A DNA stretch of 64,000 nt from assembly GCA_014905825.1 (NCBI GenBank), contig JACGCN010000020.1, forward strand, positions 1 to 64,000, read 5' to 3'. Positions 57,401-64,000 of this stretch are shown here, one piece after another. A program made the position numbers and the translations under genes. The first letter of the stretch is position 1. Each line of letters starts with the position of its first letter. Origin of the DNA: Lyophyllum atratum (taxonomy: Eukaryota; Basidiomycota; Agaricomycetes; Agaricales; Lyophyllaceae). The notes below the pieces were generated by a model. That model was given only the letters and a program-made list of their open reading frames with translations. It was not told the DNA's origin and did no database searches.

Positions 57401-58407
57401 CGCAGTCACATGACATCATACTTGCTACAGACGTCTACTACTAAATTATTTCCTTGTGGTATATACTGTTCTATAATCTCTGAAATGACTAACCTCTTGA
57501 ATGCATGGCTTGGGAATCAGAGATTTCCTTCATAGGCGATTCCTAGCTCTGTGAAGGCCGTCAAGGCGGCTGTGCAGGCCGTCGGAATGGCGCGAGGCTC
57601 GGCCACATTATTCAAAGTCCGCACTGGATCTCACGAAATCTGAACTTGGACAAAACATGCTAAACCTCAACTAGAAATCTAAAATCACCCAAAATCTGAT
57701 ATCTAAGCGCAGGATCCTTCAAAAACCTTCATTCCGATTAAAGTGTGAAAATCCATGTCATACTAAAATGCAATGTTAGGCAATGTTAGGTTCAGAGGCT
57801 ACTGCGCCATCGGAACGTAGCGGGTCTAGGAAGTCTGGATCGGTACCACGGCCCACCTGGTACTACTTCTGCTTCAGCCGAATTGCAACTCTCTGTGCGT
57901 GGCTCAAAAACGCTTGCGCAGTACTCGCCTCCAGCTAATCACAGTTTGGGATCGAAGGTTTTGTCGCGACAACTGACTGCAGTGACCTCGGATCGCTATC
58001 GACCAGCAGGGGAATTAATTTCAACACCCTCTCTGCCATGTGTCGATTTCACATCTACTATACTTCATTCCATCGTCTTATCAGAATTCCCGCCCAACGG
58101 GCTCAAATTCCATTGGAAGCGATCCTACTCCGGTGTTCTAGGCAGTTGCTCGATCGATTATCAACTCCTATCATGTGGCTATTTTTAGGTGTCATATGTC
58201 ATGGACCTCCACAGTACTTTTTTTCTTCCTCATTCTTCCCGTGGTTCTGCCAAAAACTCCGCTTGCTGCCTTGGTGCCGAAATTGTGTCTTTATTGCCAA
58301 CATGGTCTTCTCTCGACGTCGATAAGCCCAGCAGCCGCAACATCTTCCTTATCCCTCCACCACGGAGCCTGCTATCGCCACAACCTCATATACCCACATA
58401 CACTAAT
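54462..58407. other. Gene-poor region with a palindromic MITE
   Basis: No supported gene. A plus-strand ORF at 56742-57254 owes its Gly run to a GGA/GGAGG microsatellite near 56848. The main feature is the MITE at 55487-56004. A short GCAATGTTAG doublet lies near 57770. Confidence 0.4.
55487..56004. mobile_element. AT-rich palindromic MITE, about 518 bp
   Basis: Outer ends CACAAGGTGC (55487) and GCACCTTGTG (ends 56004) are exact inverted repeats. The pairing continues inward for most of each half: left ACAATATTTTGATGAAACAA against its complement on the right, then ATATTGTGAAGGTGCTCTTT, CTATGATAAGTGAA, and GTGAACAAATTCAGAATT. Many copies of TTCACAATAT/ATATTGTGAA lie in the centre. The base composition is far more AT-rich than the neighbours. 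No ORF. The flanks do not show a clear long target duplication. Confidence 0.85.
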
Positions 58408-60310
58408 ATGGCATCCGATATTGCCAGCAACCAAGGCGCGCTCTTATTAGGTGGATACGCGGCAGCCACGTACGTCCTAAGCCGTCGTCTCTCGGGCCCA
58501 CCGCTGAATAGGAACTAGACTCGCAGGCATCGTCGCTATCCAGATCCTGCTGTATTTCAGAATGTACTGGCCAGCGGATCCTAAAGTCATCACTGGTCTG
58601 GTGCGTTCTCTCCACAAATGCGTCACTGCCTTCCGCCATAATTTTTAGTTTTCCAGGTACTCCTCATCGGGTGAGGCCGTTCCATTCAAGGTCGAGGGCG
58701 GATTATGGGCTTACACAGATGGATTAGTGTACTGGATGGCACGCATACAGGGCTGACCTGTGCAGCGTTGTGGAATTATCTCATCGATGGCTTTGGGGTC
58801 GTTCGTATGGAAGAAATCCCGTTGTACGTGTCCAGGTACCTTATGTCTATTGTGTCGCGTGACTGATGTCCCCTCTCCCCAGGACACTCTCTGTACGTAA
58901 CGCTCTCCGATTTCTATCACCTTGTTGACCGGCGTTGCGATTGGAATAGCTGACGATCTTGCTGACGGTCAGTTGCCAACTTGGTCTTATAATGCGATAT
59001 TGACGCTTTGTTTTCAGGCGATGACCACCTTTCTCGTCCAGGGGTCGGTGGATAACACCACGACAACCCTCCATGCGTGCTAACGAGTTCTCGTCTTAGG
59101 TTCTACGCTCACCGAATTCTGTTATGTAAGTATCGACAGCGGTGATTACGGTTTACGCGGAGATAACTTTGTAATTCCAGTGAGCAAGAGGAACTGGTAC
59201 CTCGCTGGCCCAATCGTCAGTACCCGAATCAACAGTTCGAGCGGCGTCTGCAGCAATCACTGACAGTTATGAACACCACAGATTCTTCTCGCAACCCTGC
59301 GTCTCGGTGAGGGATCCGTCACGATTTCCTTACACTAAGAACTCATATAAAGTCATCTCAGCCTCCGCAACTGGTGTGTTGTGTTCCTACTCCCCTCACT
59401 TCGTCGTGTGTTCAATGTATTATTCACGTTCAACAGCAACCAGCGTCGAATTGTGAGCCTTCTTTATCCTCGGCCTTCATCGTCTCACAGCCGTTCCTCG
59501 CAGGATTCGGCTTCGTACATTTCCTGCATTCAAGGACCGGTTCGGTGTACGCACAATTTCTCCCTAATACTATGGACCCGCTAATTTCATTCCCGACAGT
59601 GGTTATTTTCGACTGGCCTTGCGCTCTCTTGCGCAATTGACATCATTATCACTCTTTGCATGTTTGTTCTGCTGCAGCGCAGTCGTGCCCGTTCGTTAAG
59701 GTAACCCCCTTACACCGACCTCCGTCCCAACTACTCATACAGGTGACGCTTTTAGCTTGGACCACATCATTGACTCGCTAATCCTATATACGTTCGAAAC
59801 GGGGTCGTTAACATGGTGCGTATTGCATGCATGCTCACCATGGGGTGGCTCGGGACTCATGCCACCAACGCAGTGCTGGGACGACCGTATCCATGATATG
59901 CGTGCGTGGATATATCTTAGGAATTCTTCACATGTCGGCTTACTATGATCTCTCAACAGTGGCTCGCGATGAGCGGAAACCTGGTCTTCATGGCCCTTCA
60001 CCTGATCGTTGCAAAACGTACGTTCTGGCACGGGCTATTACCTCCTAAAATCATCTGGATCTAACAACATGAAATCTACGCAACAGTGTACGCCAATTCC
60101 TTGCTCGCATCGTATGTCATTTCCGAACTTCGCCACCCCACCCACGTCACTGAGCAGATCCCTCCTAGGCTAAACACTCGGCAAGAGCTGCGGCACAGGC
60201 CGCGCACTACCGACACCCCGCTGAATTATGTGGACATCCGCGTCGAGGAGACGACTCGTATGTCGGTCCCGTCCCGCCCGCCGAGTGTAGCCGTGGACCA
60301 GAAGGGGTAG
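58408..60310 (+). CDS. DUF6534-type 7-TM membrane protein, copy 1
   Basis: Multi-pass membrane protein of the family greatly expanded in Agaricomycetes; ligand and signalling role unknown. Start MASDIASNQGALLLGGYAAA. About twelve short exons follow. In order: LAGIVAIQILLYFRMYW, VLLIGVLDGTHTGLTCAALW, TLSLTILLTAMTTFLVQ, SKRNWYLAG, ILLATLRL, WLFSTGLALSCAIDIIITL (the domain's sixth helix), LDHIIDSLILYTFETGSLTW, GNLVFMALHLIVAK, YANSLLAS spliced to LNTRQELRHR, the signature end of the family. A cytoplasmic tail with PSRPPSV ends at 60310. Some middle exons (59100-59640 and 59820-59940) are hard to fix; small errors are possible there. Tandem with a second copy at 61445. Confidence 0.75.
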
Positions 60311-61444
60311 TCGCTGGCCTATGCGTTCAAGGGCTTGGGCGGGACCGAGCAGGTGGTGGTGCTCAAGACATCATGATCGATCATCCAGGACTCAGGAGGC
60401 TTGCAGGGATTCGGAACGACTTGTCCTTCTGTTATCTTAGACTGATTTACACTATGTAATACATACCGATAGACGCGTTGGGTGGCGTTGGTTGATATAT
60501 GAAAAGAGTGTCAGCGTCATACCTCTTAACGACATCGTTGGTATGCCCGGTCTTCTAGTCGACTCCCAAAGGGTCCTTCCCATGTGATGATGACCTTCAT
60601 GACCAGTTGATTTAGGCTTGGCAGAGCCGAGCAGTCGCACTGGAGTCGGTGGTCTTCGGTGGTTCGATGAGCTCGGGCCCCGACGCCTAAGAACGACCCT
60701 GACCTTGAGGGTACGCGAGATAGGTTCGATAGCGCGTATATCTTGTCCACATGGATGCGGCGAATAACCATCTATTTTTGGTCAAGTTCGCTAATCGCCC
60801 ATGGATCGCATCAGATCTGTTTCCCACAGTTTTGTTGGCCAGGTTCTCCGATTTGCACGGTAGACTGCATCTCCCACTCACGCTTTCGTCACGCATACCT
60901 ACGATTTGCTTGCAGCCTTTACCCCAGATGAAGCGTGCGAGTGGAGGAGTCAGAAGCCAGTGCTGATCACGTTTCCAATAGACCAAGATTGTTTTCATCC
61001 CGCTACCATCGAGCAAATTGTTGCACACCTGACAGGCGCCTTCGACCAAGTTATGTCGGCAAGCATTGATCAATGCTGAGTTAGATTAGGTTTCGGTGAG
61101 ATATTCGGTCAATTATCGCCTAGGGCAGTTTAAACATTTTTGCCCTTCGAACTTTCCGCCCCGGATCTTGATATGCATCCCAAATGCATCCTTCTCCACA
61201 CTGGACTCAGGGGGCTTTGACAGCCGACTCGGTTATATCGGCGTCCTCCCATTTGCAAATTTCTTCATGATAATATGACCAACATAGGAAGAGTTCAGGT
61301 TTGTTCGTCGATATAACAGTCTATTTGACGTTGCCTTTCGCTTTTACTCTCGCTGCTGTTGTCCCCAATCGCGACCACAGCGACGCCAACCTGGACATTA
61401 GCGCGAGGCTACACCAACCTGGGCAATAGCGCGAAGCTACATCG
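60311..61444. other. Spacer between tandem 7-TM genes
   Basis: No supported gene. Minus-strand ORFs (60687-61073) have no domain. It holds the presumed promoter of the second 7-TM gene. Confidence 0.4.
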
Positions 61445-63477
61445 ATGGAGTCTGCTATTGGGCGGAACCAGGGGTCCCTTTTAGTGGGCGGGTTCGTGGC
61501 CACGGGGTGAGTCTTACTTAGCCTTCGTTCCCATCTTCCACAGCGCTGAATCTTCCGTCATGGTACAGGCTTTCAGGAATAGTAGCGGTCCAGACGATTC
61601 TGTATTTCAAGATGTACCCCATGGACCCGCGGTTTCTCAAAGGATTGGTACGGTTGGTTTTATAATGGCTCTGCCTCGCACTTAGCTAACGTCCTAATGA
61701 TATCAGGTTTTGCTTATCTGGTGAGGCTATTGGCGGCCGGTCTCGGCGCTGCCCACTGCACATAATCATTTAGCTCACACATACGGGGGCGTTAGGGTTC
61801 TCGATTTCTCGCATAGCTGCTTGTCGTGTGCCGCAATATGGGACTATCTTATCGAGCAATATGGACGACCAGAGTTTATTGATGTCATTCCCATGTGAGT
61901 GGTATTTCACTCCACCTGCTGCCTTGACTGACTTGCTGTTCGAATGCAGGACGCTCTCTGTACGTCTCCCTCTTTCGTAATTTTGTATCGTTGCTGAGAT
62001 TTGCGGTATATCCAGCTCACTATTGTATTCACGGTACGTCTTATTTCTTCTTTCTCTTCGACCCCTGTTGACCCGTGACTGTGCAGGCGATAACGACTTT
62101 CTTCGTACATATGTGCGTCAATATACGCTAGCAAGTCTCCCCATTGACGTGTCATCTGTGATATACCCAGTTTCTTCGTACATCGCATCTGGCTTCGTGA
62201 GTCGACCGATATCATTGTGGCCTGTATCCGCTAAACGCATGGAATGCAACAGTGAGCCAGAAGAACTGGTATCTGGCCGTCCCCTTCGTAAGTAATTGTC
62301 TCCACCATATGACATCATCACTTACATGAACCAACAACTAGCTCGTACTAGTAACCGCCCGTGTCGGTCAGTATTTATACTCCTCCACTGCATTTCTCAT
62401 ACTCAAGAAACTACTATCGTAGGTGCTGCAGCTGGTACGTTGGCTGAATTCCTGATCAAACGCCTCGATCCTCACTACACGCTACAAACTGTGCAGCCAC
62501 ATGCGCCGAACTGTCGGTGCCCACTTTCTCGTCCATGAATAACTTCATACTCACAATTTCAATAGGATTGAGCTTCAGTCATTATTCCAATATAAAGAGA
62601 AGTACGGTGTGCGTATCGTGATTTAATTGACATTGCTGCACGCCTATTGACTGGATGCAAACATGCAGTGGCTATTCACTATGGGCCTCACGCTGTCATC
62701 GGTCGTCGATATCCTCATCACACTGTGCATGTTTTTCATGCTGCGAAAGAGTCGCTCGCGGTCACTCAGGTAGGCGTTAAAAATCCGAGCTTCGAATTTT
62801 TGACCTGATGTTCCCACTCATGGATAGCTTGAATCATGTCATCGACTCGCTGATTTTGTACACATTCGAAATCGGTACATTAACATGGTGCGACGTGCTG
62901 CCCGTCATTGTTACATCTCTTGGCTAACGCAGGACATCCAGCGCTGGGACGGTTATTTCCCTTATTTGTGTACGTCTTTGCCCTCTCCTTCACAGTGCTC
63001 GTCAGCTCAAATTGTAGTATAGTGGCTTGCCTTGGAGACGAGTCTAGTATTCATGGGCCTCCACGTTTTAATTGCAAAATGTTCGTCCTTGTCATTCTAT
63101 TTGCCTGTCTTGGCTAAAATTCTCTTCACAGTATACGCTAACTCGCTGCTCGCATCGTACATGAATTTCCTAGTCCTTCTCAAACGAGGTTCTGATGTCG
63201 TCTCTGCAGACTGAACTCCCGGCAAGAGCTCCGACGTAGCCGTCAATCGTCACATGACGTGATGAACTTGGGCCTGGATACCACTCGCCGCCACGACACA
63301 GTCCAGTTCAGCAACAATTTCGTACGGACTAGCGTTTCTCAACGCCATAATCTGCAGGCTGATGGCACTGAACAGCAGGAATCCTCCGACGTCCAGTTGC
63401 AGCGCGTCCACATCAACGTGGAGAAGAGTGTTACTTACGACACTGAACGTTCGCGATCCCTAAGTGGGAAGAGCTAG
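61445..63477 (+). CDS. DUF6534-type 7-TM membrane protein, copy 2
   Basis: Paralog of the gene at 58408, with the same exon order. Start MESAIGRNQGSLLVGGFVAT, then LSGIVAVQTILYFKMYPMD, VLLIWVLDFSHSCLSCAAIW, YLIEQYGRPEFIDVIP, LTIVFT, AITTFFVH, WLFTMGLTLSSVVDILIT, LNHVIDSLILYTFEIGTLTW, TSSAGTVISLIC, ETSLVFMGLHVLIAK, YANSLLAS spliced to LNSRQELRRS. The cytoplasmic tail (to 63477) is Gln/Ser-rich and unlike that of copy 1. Introns are 45-60 nt with GT-AG ends. The membrane core is conserved and the tail is free to vary, as usual in this family. The middle loop exons near 62100-62600 are less certain. Confidence 0.78.
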
Positions 63478-64000
63478 ATATTCACATCAACGGAGCGCCT
63501 TGTACCCTTTGTCACTCTTAATTCTGGCTTGAGCCATATCATATTCACAACGAGTACTACGGGGCCTATGTGATGTATAAACACGGTTTCGGTGTACTAT
63601 GTATTGTAAGGGTGGCGCATCCGATGCTCGGCATCGTTACATATAATTTCATCTGCGCTTTCTATGGGCTGGTAACGGCCTGGAGAGACTGTAAGCATGA
63701 TGGGCAAAGCATGGCTATGCCGAGTTCTTCGAGTTCTCCGATTTTCGAGCTTTTGGGAAGCCCTTCAGTTCCCGTCTGGATTCAGCGAGCCCAGAGCTTT
63801 TTAACACGGATTCTAGAGTGATCGACTAGTCTTGTGTACACTCACTCATAGAACTGAAGATCGCATACCCGGTAGACGTCGATTCGCGGATCGGGGGCAA
63901 AGAAAGAAATACAACCTTGGAGTATCTGGGAGGTATCGTGATAGAGAAAGGGAGAAACAAGGATTGCGCACGGTTGGGTTGGGCTGGCGATGGTTGTCTG
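63478..64000. other. Window end, no supported gene
   Basis: A plus-strand ORF at 63570-63821 has no domain or splice context. No repeat was seen. Confidence 0.4.

Noticed and set aside
1..64000. Retrotransposon, reverse transcriptase, integrase or transposase genes
   Set aside because: No ORF with YxDD, DDE or RNase H-like motifs was seen; only non-autonomous inverted-repeat elements are present.

Overview
The window reads as nuclear DNA of a filamentous basidiomycete (Agaricomycetes). Genes are broken by many 45-60 nt GT-AG introns, there are micro-exons, and the families are typical of mushrooms: DUF6534-type 7-TM proteins, an MBOAT wax-synthase-like enzyme, a BTB protein, a CBM1-GH62 enzyme, and helical MLKL_NTD/HeLo-like proteins. 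No rRNA, tRNA, CRISPR array or prokaryotic element was seen.

Layout. 1.7-11.3 kb: wax-synthase-like and BTB genes (+), then a Ser/Pro-rich protein, a C2H2 zinc-finger gene and a NOPCHAP1-like gene (-). All five need frame changes to read through. 11.6-13.6 kb: clean tRNA-dihydrouridine synthase DUS1 (+). 16.7-24.8 kb: a second zinc-finger gene of the same type, a 2OG-Fe(II) oxygenase, a peroxiredoxin-like AhpC/TSA_2 gene (-), a broken single-TM gene (-) and an RRT8/EI24-like membrane protein. 25.9-27.1 kb: paralog A of a four-gene family. 29-35 kb: a CBM1-GH62 arabinofuranosidase between two direct copies of a segment that carries the MAU2/SCC4 5' end, then the intact MAU2 gene. 35.6-38.1 kb: a secreted-protein gene and its truncated tandem copy. 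39-54.5 kb: paralogs B, C and D of the four-gene family, spread among gene-poor sequence with a broken 7-TM gene and an inverted-repeat element. 55.5-56.0 kb: an AT-rich, almost fully palindromic MITE. 58.4-63.5 kb: two tandem DUF6534-type 7-TM genes.

Most interesting system: four minus-strand paralogs (25919-27123, 39183-40708, 48516-49730, 53286-about 54461). They share one exon layout, including a third exon of exactly 139 nt in every copy. Each has an N-terminal helical module resembling the MLKL N-terminal/HeLo-like four-helix bundle, a fast-changing linker, and a C-terminal Asn/Ser/Gly motif of the type SVINTNSGN...NSNND. That layout, helical effector domain plus short polar C-terminal motif, is the one used by fungal amyloid-controlled cell-death proteins (HET-S, HELLP). 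The functional reading is inference.

Frameshifts are concentrated in the first 11 kb, while genes from 11.6 to 20.5 kb and 30 to 36.6 kb are clean. This suggests local assembly errors or a decaying block; the sequence alone does not decide.
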